From Cavia porcellus (Eukaryota; Chordata; Mammalia; Rodentia; Caviidae): a stretch of DNA of 64,000 nt. A program made the translations under genes and the position numbers. Shown here piece by piece: positions 1 to 10,229 of the stretch. The notes beneath the pieces are model-generated. The model saw only the letters and a list, made by a program, of their open reading frames with translations, had not been told where the DNA came from and searched no databases. The stretch is from positions 7,600,201 through 7,664,200 of the forward strand of contig NW_026947514.1 in the NCBI RefSeq assembly GCF_034190915.1, read 5' to 3'. Position 1 is the first letter of the stretch. Each line of letters begins with the position of its first letter.

Positions 1-1290
1 CAGAAGATAGGCAGTGAGCTCTCGGTGAGGACAGTGGGGTCCTGCAGGGGCTGGGCAGGCTGGAGACCCTGCAGGAAAGGCCAGGAATGACCCTGTCCTC
101 TGCACTTCCTCCCTCCTCAGATCCTGTGTAGCCTCGGGGTGCTGCTGGCAGGCCACTGGCTTTTCCATAGCTTCCTTCCTCCTTCCTTCCTTTTTCTCTA
201 CTTTTCTGAAGAACGAGGTTGTTTTACTTTTGTTTCCTGAGCTTCTAGCAAAGAGCCTGAGACTGTGAACGCCTGATAAGGTTTGATAAAAAGAAAAGAT
301 GCACGGGCGGATGGGTGTGTGTGTGTGTGGATGGATGGATGGATGGATGATCCAGGAATCCTTGGGGCCCTCTCCATTCTCAAGGGGTTGGCATTACCAC
401 ATGAGGGGCTTCCTGCTCTCCCAAGTATCCTCCAGGTCTTGCTATGACTGCACCCTCAACTTTGAACCCTGAGACATCAGTGCTGGCAGGAGTTCTTCAG
501 ACAGCAGAGCAAGGAGCAGTGACAGAACCGGACAGGGCTGTCAGAAACAACTATTCCAGAGAAACAACTATTCCAGAGATCTGTAATCCAGCCACAGAAG
601 CAGACCGCACTGTGGACAGGTTATTTGCGAAAACTGCTCTATTTCAGATGCGAACAGTGGCTCTCTGCAGCGTCCTTGCCTGGGGAGCCCCCATCCCCGG
701 CCCAATCTGCTCTGCCCAGGTGAGACCTCAGGAGATGGAGCGGCTTAGCTTCCAGCCGGGCTGACTTGATTGGAATGGAGCACTAACTGCCTGCTGACTG
801 GCTTGGTCAGGGAAGTCACCATCTCAATGGCGCATGGACAGGAAAAACCACAGCTAGCCTGAGTGTGTGGTTCTGGGTAGGGCAGGCATGGGCCTGCAGA
901 CCGGCCAGAAGTGGGGCAGAGAGATGCACGAGCCGCTCTTAGCACAGCCAAGCGGAGGGGCCTGCGAGGGCCCAGGCTGTCTGGATGGTCCAGGCGCTGA
1001 CCCTACAACAGGCCGAGGTGACACAGAAGTCAGAACAGGCTTCACAGCCGCTTGGACAGTGAACGCCTTCCTCTTCCTCGGCAAAGTAGAGCCTCGCTTG
1101 CTGGAAGAGGACACTGACCAAAGACAGAACAGACGGGTGGCAGCTGGGAACCGGGCTTAAAAGCAAGCAAGGCCACACCAAGGGACAGAGAAACGTTGTT
1201 TAGGCGGAGACCTCTGTAGCTGTGCAGATTTAGCCCAGGTCAAGTGTTAATGAAAAACCAAACAGCCACAGCCACCACCCTCGGAAGCTG
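1..1290. other. Gene-free unique sequence
   Basis: No recognisable gene or full interspersed repeat. The stretch holds a pyrimidine-rich CTTCCTT tract near 163-200, a TG run followed by GGAT repeats (315-349), and a perfect 17-bp tandem duplication (545-561 and 562-578). The open frames here overlap on both strands, have no codon bias I can see and look fortuitous. Confidence 0.5.
315..349. repeat. (TG)n followed by (GGAT)n microsatellite
   Basis: An uninterrupted GT dinucleotide run passes directly into five GGAT units. Confidence 0.9.
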
Positions 1291-1299
1291 TGGAAAAGA

Positions 1300-2375
1300 A
1301 CCCAAAGTTGGTCTAACATACAGAAAATACTCTGTTTTCAACGGGAAGTGACAATATCTGCAAAAAATAGGAAAGTATGATTTATACTAAGAAAGGAGGG
1401 AGAAAGAATCAGAAATTAAAAGAAAGTGTGATGACAATGACTCAAGAAATAAAAACTATCATAGGAGGGAAGGGAAATGGAATGGAATGGAAAAAGAATT
1501 AAAATGTGCTATGTACATGTACCACTGCACACAAGGAATGTAAACATTATGTACTACAAATACATATCAATTTAAAAAATGAAGAATATCAACAGAAACT
1601 TTTCTTTTAAAAAGGGAATGGAAATTCTAAAACTGAAAAGTACAGTAACTGAGAGACAAAATTCACGAGAGAGGCTCACCAGCAGATCTGAAATGAGCAG
1701 AGGATGGAATCAACAAACTTAAAGGCCGAACAGTGCAAATGATCTAATATGAAGCAAATGGAAAAGAATGTGGAAAAATCAGTGGAACCCTGGAGAAGTG
1801 TGGGCCAACAGCGAACACATCCACACACGAGCGAGGGCAGGAGAGGACAAGACGACAGAGAAACAAGAGCCATTGTGTCCAAATCCGATGAGCAGTTATA
1901 TTCCACAAGCCTTGTTAGCTGCAGGTAGAATAATCACAGCCGTCCACCTGAGACTTTTCAGTCCAGCTGCTGAGCGATGAAGAGAAAATCAAATCCTGAA
2001 AGGGGAAGAGAAAAGTGGCGCACGTCCAGGAGAGACACCAGTGTGAGCACTGCTGCCTCCTTACTGGCAGTGCCAGAGACCAAAGGCAAGTGGACTGGGG
2101 TGTACAGTACTAAAGGGAGACGCTGCCAACCTAGAGGCTCTGCCGCTAAAACCATCAGCTAAAGAACGAGCGCAAGGTGGGAGCATTGTCACACCAACGG
2201 TGGCTGAGATCATCTGTGGCTGACAAACTTGCCTTGCAAGAAATACTAAAGGGTGTGCTTCAATCTAAAAGAAAACAATAACACACACTCAATTCATACA
2301 AAGGAAGAAAGGAAGAATGGGAGAGGGAAGAAAGGAAGGAAAAAACACCAAGAATAATAAATGTGTGTAATATTA
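1300..2375 (+). mobile_element. Degraded LINE-1, ORF1 region (sense)
   Basis: The plus strand has the A-rich composition and word content of an L1 ORF1. It includes a GATGACAATGACTCA-like stretch near 1430, the segment around 1618-1730 (GGAATGGAAATTCTAAAACT and following), and CTTGCAAGAAATACTAAAGG near 2232-2255, which corresponds to the end of ORF1. Many indels and stops leave no coding frame. It is the 5' part of the element that continues after 3951. Assignment is from memory of L1 consensus word order, not from an alignment. Confidence 0.75.
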
Positions 2376-2390
2376 AAAAGCTGTAGGGGT

Positions 2391-2560
2391 TTTTTGTCGT
2401 TGTTTGGGTTTTTTTGTCTGTTTGAGACAGGGTCTCCCTATGCAGTTCAGGCTGGCCTTGAACTCACTTTGTAGCCCAGGCTGGTCTCGAACTTGCAACG
2501 ATCCTCCTGCCTCAGCCTCCCAAGTGCTGTGATTATAGGCATGAGCCACCACACCCGGCA
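2391..2560 (-). mobile_element. B1-like SINE (antisense)
   Basis: Read on the minus strand it gives GCCGGGTGTGGTGGCTCATG, the 7SL-derived start, then CCCAGCACTT-like and GGCTGAGGCAGGAGGAT boxes and a CTGTCTCAAA end. The central segment is duplicated (AGCCTGGGCTACAAAGTGAG followed by AGGCCAGCCTGAACTGCAT), a hallmark of the local B1 family. It is inserted in the L1. Confidence 0.9.
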
Positions 2561-2575
2561 TTCTTTTCTTTCTTT

Positions 2576-3821
2576 AAAAGGTGTAAGACTATATTATTGC
2601 CTGTGATGAAATGAACAGTTATTTTGAAGAAAATAAGTCATCATAATAGCTAGTGCTGATTTACTATCATCTTGTTTTGAAGCCCCACCAAACTATGGCT
2701 CTTCTGTCATCATTGGTTTTATCATGATGTATCTTGCTGGATTTTATTATATGCGATAGTATACACAAAAATTGTTATAAGCAAAGAGATAATATAGAAA
2801 CCATTGTTCATTTTATGTTAGCTGGTTCTAAAGACCCTACAATGTTTTCATCCACTTGAATGGTTTTACACTGACTTGATATGTTTGAAGCTATAGTATA
2901 TGAAGTTATATTCAAATATTTCAAGGAAAAAGACACTATGGTAACTACTATTAAGTCGGGTTACTTGGTGGTGAAGCACTAGGTTGCTGAAACTGTCATG
3001 CTTTGACCTGTATTGTTATGTTGTTATGTCTTCTTTTATCTCAATCTCTCCCTTATTCATTAAAAAATTATTTAGTTATTTTTTATTATTTTTTTAATTA
3101 AGGGGAAAAATAAAAAAAATTAGCAGGATATATTATAGTAACTTTCTTGATTTCCTATTAACTTGATTTGAAGTCCTGTAATACTCCCACTATCTTGTTT
3201 TGACTGATTAGACTGTTTCGTTCTGTATGATAGTATCAAGTTTGAGGGTATAGGCAACTACTTTGAAGGCAATAAGATTCACTATGATGCCCATTCTGGT
3301 TTGACTATTATCTTCTTTGGAAGTCTGTAATGTTTACAAGGTTTAGGTTTTATTGGTCTTGTTCTCTACTGTTTTTTTCAACTTTATGATACCTAATGAG
3401 ATAGACAATTCTTTTTAAGGAAGCAAGAGGCATTATGGTAACCATTGTTGATAACCTTGTACTCTGTTTTTACATCATGTGCTATGTCTATCCTTGGATT
3501 TGACTGACAGCTTTGTTTTGCCATATTTGATTTTATTCTCTTCCAAAAAAAAAAGTAGTAAGAACTAAGGAGTAATAAAACCCAAAATGTGTAAATTTTG
3601 TTGTAAAAAAGAGAGGGAAAAAAAGTGCTCTAAAGGATACAACTACAAGTGTGTTTAGGGGTGTTAAATGGATCACCATATTAATGTTTTTGTTTGGATC
3701 ATTGAACACAACTGTTTGCAGTCTCACTGTTTGAATGTCACTTTGTATGCTTTGATACTCTGACTTGAGCAACTATCTTTAAGATGATAATGTGTAATCT
3801 ATTAACTGGTGATTTCTTACT

Positions 3822-3855
<34 letters not shown>

Positions 3856-3950
3856 TAGTTCTGTATTACTTGTAGCCTTACACCACTTTGTTTTGTTTTG
3901 GTTTTTCTCTTTTTCCTTTTAAATAAAATTTTTAAAAAAGGTGTAAGACT
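2576..3950 (+). mobile_element. Poly(A)-ended retrocopy of an unknown transcript, inside L1, with target duplication
   Basis: A 15-bp direct repeat AAAAGGTGTAAGACT flanks the segment at 2576-2590 and 3936-3950, and the L1 resumes on both sides. The ~1,345-bp insert ends in AAATAAAATTTTTAAAAAA, a polyadenylation signal plus short A tail, so it looks like a reverse-transcribed RNA integrated in sense orientation by L1 machinery. It has no open frame of note, is AT-rich and has a T29-T32 run at 3823-3854. The first ~950 bp consist of about six diverged units of ~157 bp. The parent transcript is not recognised; a repeat-bearing long non-coding RNA or an unlisted rodent retroposon are the main options. 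Confidence 0.7.
2622..3570 (+). repeat. Diverged ~157-bp tandem repeat, about six units
   Basis: A motif of the type AAGGAA..AAGA..CATTATGGTAACC recurs at about 2626, 2781, 2922, 3120, 3265 and 3418. Most intervals are close to 155-160 bp, with one AT-rich expansion near 3060-3120. Between motifs, TTTGACTATCATCTTGTTTTGAAG-like words recur in register (for example 2661-2683, 3190-3205, 3300-3323). Units are strongly diverged, so the array was old before or since the insertion. Confidence 0.65.
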
Positions 3951-4735
3951 GAAGAAAACAATACCTCATTACCCTCATAGCAGAAAAACACACTTGTTCA
4001 TGCAATAGATATTTGACAAATAACATAAAGGAGGGGGGAGAAAATGGAACCACACTGAAGCAAAGATTCTATATTTACATGAGTTAATATTAATCTAAAG
4101 TGTACTGTGATAAGTAAAGATGCATCTTATAATCCCCTGTTTAACACAAAAGAATGCAGAAAAGAAGAATTGAAGAAAGAAAACGTCAGGAGAGCTATAG
4201 AAAACCAATAGTAATGTGCAAGACATAAATTCAATCACATAAAAAATTATATTAAATGTGAACTAAAAAACACTTTAATAAAAGGCAGAGCTTGTCAGAC
4301 TTGATTTTTAAAATATCCAATAATGGGATCTACACAAGAAACATATCTTAGATTCAAAGACACCATGTTGAAAGGAAATGGATAGAAAACACAGCATGAG
4401 CACATTAAACATATGAGAACTGAAGTAGTAAATGAATGCTAGACTTTGAAGTAAAAAAATCTAAAGACACATAAATACATAAATATAAAATATATTTTAT
4501 GAAAACAGACAAAAAGGGATATATCATAAAATTAAAAAGGATAAACTCAGTCACATCTAGTGACTATAAACATATATGTCCCTGACAACAGAGCCCAGAA
4601 TGTATGAAACAACCACAAAATTGAAAGAATACTCACCACAGCATTGTTCATTATTCACAAGAGCCAAGGAACAGAAGCACCCCACGTTCCCTCAGCTGAG
4701 AGGTGGCTAATGTGGGGTGCGCAAACCGTGGAACA
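3951..4735 (+). mobile_element. Degraded LINE-1, ORF2 5' region and 3' fragment (sense)
   Basis: Continues the L1 interrupted at 2575. The segment 4200-4600 keeps L1 endonuclease-domain word order (TCTTAGATTCAAAGACACC, TAAACTCAGTCACATCTAGT, AATATATATGTCCC-like). From about 4640 it jumps to text typical of a more 3' part of ORF2 (CATTGTTCATTATTCACAAGAGCC), implying an internal deletion or a second fragment. No reading frame survives. A 24-bp direct duplication of the GAACATTCTCCACTCTCTAA type lies at about 4731-4770. Confidence 0.65.
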
Positions 4736-4785
4736 TTCTCCACTCTCTAAGCAGAACATTCTCCACTCTCTAACCCTAACGTGTT

Positions 4786-4849
4786 GGTGAAGCGCGAGAC
4801 CGACCTGAACTGCATAGCGAGACTCTGTTCAAAAAGACAAAAAAAGAAA
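4786..4849 (+). mobile_element. B1-like SINE, 3' fragment (sense)
   Basis: Only the 3' end is present: GACCGACCTGAACTGCATAG, then GAGACTCTGTTCAAAAAGAC and an A-rich tail. Confidence 0.7.
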
Positions 4850-4854
4850 TTTTC

Positions 4855-5350
4855 GATGTGCTATAAGGTTTGGGTTTTTTGCACATGGCTGTCCAGTTGG
4901 TCCAGTATATTTACTCAAGGTACAATCCTTTCTCCATTTAATTGCTTTTGCATCTTTGCCAGCAATCAATTGTCTGTTATGTGGGTATCTACAGTGGGAC
5001 TTCATATTGGTGGCTTGTCTATCTTGATATCAATGCCGTCCTGTCACAATTGGCGTAACTTTGTGGTAAGCCGTGGGATGGGGAGGACTGAAACTCTAAT
5101 TTTGTTCCTTTATCAAAGCTGCTTAGACTATACTGAGTCTTTTGCATTTCTGCAGAAATGTAAGAATCAAAATGTTAATTTGTATGAAAAGTGATCTTGG
5201 CATTTTGATAAGGGATTGTGTTTTCTGATCTTTATTATTTTCTTCTATTTGTTTTTGGTTTTATTCTGTCCCTTATTTTTAATTTCTTAAGAAAAGATAT
5301 GAGGATATTTCATAACTTCTTCTTTTCTAATAAATGTAGGTGGTGTTGAA
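4855..5350 (-). mobile_element. LINE-1 fragment, antisense
   Basis: The plus strand carries the reverse complement of L1 ORF2 3' sequence. Visible words include GGCTGTCCAGTTGGTCCAG, TTTGCCAGCAATCAATTGTC, a GACTTCATATTGGTGG stretch, and ATCTTGGCATTTTGATAAGG near 5191-5210. It is opposite to the flanking L1 segments, so it is either an inversion typical of twin priming or a separate insertion. The 137-codon open frame inside is a chance by-product. Confidence 0.65.
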
Positions 5351-5359
5351 AAAATAAAA

Positions 5360-5768
5360 TTTCCTTCCTGATTAAAAATTAATAACCTTAAAAAACTAGA
5401 AAGCAGAGTAAAGTGAACCCCGAACAAACAGAAGCAAATAAATAGTAACGATAAGAGCAGAATTCAACGAAACAGAGAACAAAAATACAATAACAAAAAC
5501 TCAAGGAAAACAAAATTGGTTTTCTGCAAAGACCCATTAAATCATCCAATCTTTAGCTAGATTGATTAAGGAACAAAGAGAGAGGGTCAAATTCAGGTAT
5601 GAAAAAAGAATCATCACTACCAACCAGAAGCCAAGAGAACAGAAGAAATTATGAACACTATGACAATACGTGGGAGAACTCAGATGAGGTCAATGACTTT
5701 CCAAAAAGGGATTAATTATCAAAACTTACTCAAGAAAGCAGAAAATCTGAAAAGCTTTACAATTAGTA
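5360..5768 (+). mobile_element. Degraded LINE-1 ORF2, pre-RT/RT region (sense)
   Basis: Matches the L1 ORF2 stretch that reads AAACTAGAAAGCAGAGTAAA, AGAGCAGAATTCAACGAAAC, then TTGGTTTTCTGCAAAGACCC and TTTAGCTAGATTGATTAAGG. Indels and stops disrupt the frame. Confidence 0.8.
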
Positions 5769-5771
5769 ATG

Positions 5772-6228
5772 GGAAGGTGATGTGTCAGCTTGCCTGGGCT
5801 GAGGGACCGGTGAAGCCCACTTTCCCATGTCTGGGAGGCTGTGACAGAGGGCCCTGGCGTGTGAATGGGTGCCTGAGCTAGAGAGATTGCCTTCACCCCG
5901 TGGGCGGGCACCTTCCAGTCTCTGCCGAGACCCCACATGGAGCAAAAAGGTGCACAAAGTGTGGATTCTCTTCACTGCAGCTGGCACACCCACCTCTGCC
6001 TGCCTTGAGACATTAGAGCCCCAGGGTCTGGACCCCAGACTTTGGGGGCTTTAACCCCCTGTGGTTCTCCAGCCTTTGGCTTTCCTGGTGCTATGGCCAG
6101 GAGATGGCAGATCCTGGACTTCTTGGCTCTACAACCCAGTGAGCCAACTCCTAAAATAAATCCTCTTCCCTTATCTATCTGGTTCCCATTGGCTCTGGTC
6201 TCTAGGGATCTCTGGCTGACAAGATTAA
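5772..6228 (+). mobile_element. Old interspersed repeat inserted in the L1 (family not named)
   Basis: The L1 ORF2 text stops near 5768 and resumes near 6231. The ~460-bp insert begins GGTGATGTGTCAGCTTGCC, contains TGTGGGCGGGCACC-like and CCCACATGGAGCAAAAAGG words, and ends with AAATAAATCCTCTTCCCTTA and GGTCTCTAGGGATCTCTGGC. This word order belongs to an old mammalian medium-reiterated repeat whose family name I cannot recall securely. Confidence 0.5.
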
Positions 6229-6922
6229 TACCACATAAAACTGTAAAAATCTTCCTACTAAGGAATACCTCGCCTTTAATGATGAAGTTTATCTAATTTC
6301 TAAACAAATGATAGCAATGCTTTATAATCTCTTTCAGAAAACATATTCGATTAAGGAGTATTGATACCAAAGCCAAACAAGATATCACAGGAAAAAAAGA
6401 AAAAACTACAGATAATATCCCTGTGGAGGTAGACGTAAAATCCTAAATGAAAATATTAACAAACCAAACCTAGCAATATATCCATAAAGGATAATTCACC
6501 ATGACCATCTGGGGTTTGCTCCAGACATACAAGTTTGCTTTAATATTTGAGAATCAATTAATATAATGCGTCATATTAATAACAAAAACCAAACAACCAT
6601 CTTAGTAATGTAGAGGAAATACATTTGACAAAATCTAACACTGGCAGCAGGGATTCTTCCTCCTGATAAAGGCCGCTATGCAGAACCTACCACTGACATG
6701 CTAAGTGACAGCGACAGACTGAACCCCACCCCCAGAGTCATGAGTGGGGCCAGGACGGCACCCTCTCCACCACACCGGAAGTTCCAGGCAGTGCGGTCAG
6801 ATTAGGAAAATAAAGGCATCTGGACTGGAAGATGAATAAAGCTATTGGAAGGCGACACTGTCTTCTATGTGGTAAAGCCTAAGAAACATGGGAAAACACA
6901 CATGCGCACGCACACAGACACA

Positions 6923-6923
<1 letters not shown>

Positions 6924-6967
<44 letters not shown>
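6924..6967. repeat. (CA)n microsatellite
   Basis: About 22 uninterrupted CA units inside the L1. It generates spurious Thr-His and Cys-Val open frames on both strands. Confidence 0.97.
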
Positions 6968-6969
<2 letters not shown>

Positions 6970-7209
6970 CACTAGACCTAATGAGTTCAGCAAGGTCACA
7001 AGATGCAAATCACTGTGCAAAAGCAAACTGTTATTTCTATTTGTTAGCAACAAGTAATCTGAAAATAGAATTAAAAAAAAAAACCTCCTAGTCACAAAAA
7101 GATGAAAAAGAATAAGACATTTAAGAATAAATTTAACAAAAAATATGAAAGGCATGTCTACTGAAAGTACAACACATTCCTGGGATAATTTAAATAAATT
7201 TAAAATAAA

Positions 7210-7320
7210 GGGAGGGAGAGACGGAACATAGCCCAGTGGTGTAAGCCCCTGCCCAGCAAATGCAAGTTCATGAGTTTGATTCCAGGTACCCCACACACTA
7301 AAAAATAAATAAAATAAACA
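7210..7320 (+). mobile_element. ID SINE, older copy (sense)
   Basis: Diverged tRNA-Ala-like body with ATAGCCCAGTGGTGTAAGC (A box region) and CATGAGTTTGATTCCAGGTA (B box region), followed by an A-rich (AAAT)n tail. Confidence 0.8.
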
Positions 7321-8328
7321 GAGGGTAGTCCATGGCCAGGGTTTGGACACTCAATATTGCTAAGATGACAGTTTTTTCCCAAACCAATCTATACATGCAA
7401 TATAATCCCTATCAAATCTCAGTAGCCTTTTAAAAATACATATAAAGTGATTAGCTTTACAGAAATGTAAAGGACCCAGAATTGTCAAAAAAATGCTTAA
7501 AAAGAATAATTTGAAGAACGCATACCATCCAAACTCAAAAATTACTATAAAATACTATAATCAAGATAATGTGATAATGGCGTAAATATAGGATCAACAG
7601 AACAGAACCAAGTCTAGATTACTACAATAATCAAGTTTTTTGACAAAGGTGCCAAAATAATTCAATAGGAAAAAACAGCCTTTACATAAATGATGCTGGG
7701 ATAACTGGATGTCTATGTGCAAAAGGATTAGTTTAGATCTTTACTTCATACAATAAACAAAAATTAGTTCAGAATAGATCATAAACTAAAATATGTGCGC
7801 TAAAACTATAAAACTCCTAGAAGAAAAACCAGGAAAAATTTGAACTTGGGGTTGCTCAGTGTTTTTAGAGACAAAACCACAGTCCATTTTTAATAAATGG
7901 TAAATTGAATTTCATCGAAATTAAAAATACTTGTGCCTCAGAGAAAAAAAGAGAAAAATAATTCAGGCTAATAGAAAATATTTACAAGTCACACATCCGA
8001 TGAAGAATTTGTATCCAGAATATATGAACACTTACAACTCAGTCATTAGACAATAAAGTCCCAATTCAAAAATTGACCGAATGTCCCACAAAAGATTCAG
8101 AATGACGGATAGACACGTGAAAAATGCTCCACACTGTTACCTATGGGGAAATGCAGATCAAAAACCACAATGAGATATGATTACACACCAGCTAAAATGA
8201 CTGTCATACAAACGACGGTCACAAGCGTGGTGGAGAAATCAGAAGCTTCGCACATCATTGGTGAAAGAGTGAAGCAGAACACCGTCCTGAAGACCCACGT
8301 GGCGGTTTTTTAAAAGTTCAACACCATG

Positions 8329-8412
8329 GAGCTGGGGATTTAGCTCAGTGGCACAAGCACCTGCCTGGCAAGCACAAAGTCATGAGTTAGATCCCCGGTA
8401 CCAACAAAAAAG
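8329..8412 (+). mobile_element. ID SINE (sense) with target duplication
   Basis: GAGCTGGGGATTTAGCTCAG starts the element, and the B box region is diverged (GAGTTAGATCC). The flanking words TTAAAAGTTCAAC at 8310-8322 and 8413-8425 form a target duplication. Confidence 0.88.
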
Positions 8413-8419
8413 TTAAAAG

Positions 8420-8989
8420 TTCAACTCGAACTTGCCATAGTCTACAGTTCAAAGTTCTGCCACCTCCAAAAATCCCATCAAAACTTAGTCTCTCATGTCA
8501 CAACCTGACCCTCCAGCTTCCACAAAGAGCAGGTTCCCGGGCCACGCAGGCCACTGCATGCCCTCTTTACTGAAAGGTTAGGATCCAATAGTTTCGGGGA
8601 GAATCCCAGGGCTGAAGCAGGGCAAGATGGAAGGTCTAGGGGTTTGGGTTCTTCCTTAACACAAGCGCTCTCCAAGCAAAGGTGCCGTTGTGCACCGGCG
8701 GCTGCTGGTCCCAAGCCCATTTCTTCCTGAGCCCTCACTGTCCCGCTGTGCCCCTTCCCACTGAGGGCATCTTACTGACCAGACAACCATTCCTGCAAGC
8801 CCAGAGGCCAGGCGGGAACCCATAGGCAGGAAATCCCATTTCTCTTCTTAGAGGAACAAGCCAGCCCTTCACACTTTTGGACCGCATTCTGGAGCTCAGA
8901 TTTGAGGTTCCTTTCTCCTCTGGTTGGGGTCCCCGGGGCTCGCAAAAGAACCGCTACCTCAGTACTGTCCACACTGAAGAACTTCAGCC
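8420..8989. other. Gene-free unique sequence
   Basis: No gene or repeat recognised. Overlapping short frames on both strands have no supporting features. Confidence 0.4.
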
Positions 8990-9229
8990 AGTGGCCCCTG
9001 AGAGAGGGCAGCTTCACACCTCCCCATCTATTTGAATGCAAGTTTCTGACCAGGACCAGAGAAGGTACCACCAGGCCCTGCACATCCAGTCGGTGCTGGC
9101 ACCTACCAGGACCGAGGGGGACAGCAGGGCGGGACCATAGGGGCAGGGTGACGGGTGGTCGGACACCTGGCTGAGCAGCATCTGGCATGGTTGGAGTAGC
9201 GTCCCTAAGTGGGGCTTCCTGGTGGCCCC
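8990..9229 (+). repeat. Inverted repeat, left arm
   Basis: This ~240-bp segment is the reverse complement of 9990-10229 with few mismatches. Paired words include CATCTATTTGAATGCAAGTT here versus AACTTGCATTCAAATAGATG on the right, and CATGGTTGGAGTAGCGTCCC here versus GGGACGCTACTCCAACCATG on the right. Similarity fades at the outer edge and stops sharply at the inner edge. Confidence 0.85.
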
Positions 9230-9989
9230 TGAGGACAGACGGCTAATAAGGCACAGGAGACAGGGAAATACACAGTAAGCAGATCGTGGTGAGTGACCAC
9301 CCAACACCCTGCTACACCTTGCCCAGGGTGCCAGCCACCCATCAGCCCGGCTTATATTAGTTCAGCTCTTGGTGAGGCAGCTGGGGCAGTCCTGCTAGAA
9401 TGAACCTAGCTCAAATCGTGAGATTCCTGGGCTCCAAATCCTCCGCCAGTGTAGCCGAGCTCCCCAGCAGATTTAGCTCCAATCAGGCCAGGTCAGTGCC
9501 CTTTGGAGAAAGGATGGGGCGCCCACCCGCAGGATGAGAATACTTATGTTGATACTCCACAAAATCTTGACCCACCAGACGGTCACTCATTAAGAGCAAC
9601 CCCTCTGTCCCCGGTTTATAAGGCAGTGTGCGCTGCCCTCAGCATCTGTCCCTGGCCCTTCCCTGACCACTTGGCCTGTGACGAGGGTTAAACCCCAGCA
9701 CAAGTCCCCTTCGGGGGACACCTATACCCAAGAAGCTTCAAGACCCTGCCAGAGAGTGCCACCAGGAGCCCTGGCGTCTGAGGGTACTTGATCAAGGGGC
9801 CAGGGCTGAAACGGGAGATTTGATCTACTGGGTCCCAGACACAGGGTCTGATCTCCTGGCAAGGATGTGAGATCACAGTGAAAACCCACAGTAGGTCAGC
9901 TCTGGGAATAACAGCTAAAATGGTGACAGCTGGCATCTGCCAGATTCTGTCACCAGCTACCCTGGCAGTGCCGCCAAGGCCAATGGCAC
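9230..9989. other. Spacer between inverted arms; gene-free
   Basis: No gene or interspersed repeat recognised. On transcription it would form the loop of a hairpin made by the two arms. Confidence 0.4.
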
Positions 9990-10229
9990 AGGGCCACCAG
10001 GAAGCCCCACTTAGGGACGCTACTCCAACCATGCCAGATGCTGCTCAGCCAGGTGTCCGACCACCCGTCACCCTGCCCCTGTGGTCCTGCCCTGCTGTCC
10101 CCCCTTGGTCCTGGTCAGGTGCCAGCACCGACTGGATGTGCAGGGCCTGGTGGTACCTTCTCTGGTCCTGGTCAGAAACTTGCATTCAAATAGATGGGGA
10201 GGTGTGAAGTTGCCCTCTCCTCGAAGGCC
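9990..10229 (-). repeat. Inverted repeat, right arm
   Basis: Reverse-complement partner of 8990-9229, separated by a ~760-bp spacer of unique sequence. The arms differ by scattered substitutions and a few small indels (for example around 10100). Minus- and plus-strand frames of the two arms encode the same peptide text, which is a consequence of the duplication and not evidence of a gene. Confidence 0.85.

Larger units (their letters stand above)
6231..8308 (+). mobile_element. Degraded LINE-1 ORF2, RT to C-terminus (sense)
   Basis: Long run of recognisable ORF2 order: AATCTTCCTACTAAGGAATA, then GATCAACAGAACAGAACC, TTTGACAAAGGTGCCAAAAT, ACTATAAAACTCCTAGAAGA, and AAAACCACAATGAGATATGA near 8160-8185, which lies in the 3' third of ORF2. 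The 6650-6850 part is strongly diverged. The frame is broken throughout. The element is interrupted by a CA repeat and an ID SINE. Confidence 0.85.

Noticed and set aside
4740..4780. Telomere-like CTAACCCTAAC
   Set aside because: Only one and a half units, next to an ordinary short duplication.
4781..5194. 137-codon frame
   Set aside because: Composed of a B1 fragment followed by antisense L1 sequence; not a gene.
6845..7350. Frames with Thr-His or Cys-Val repeats
   Set aside because: Direct translation of the CA microsatellite inside a dead L1.
9688..10207. Apparently paralogous peptides on opposite strands near 9.0 and 10.1 kb
   Set aside because: Explained by the inverted DNA repeat; no coding evidence.
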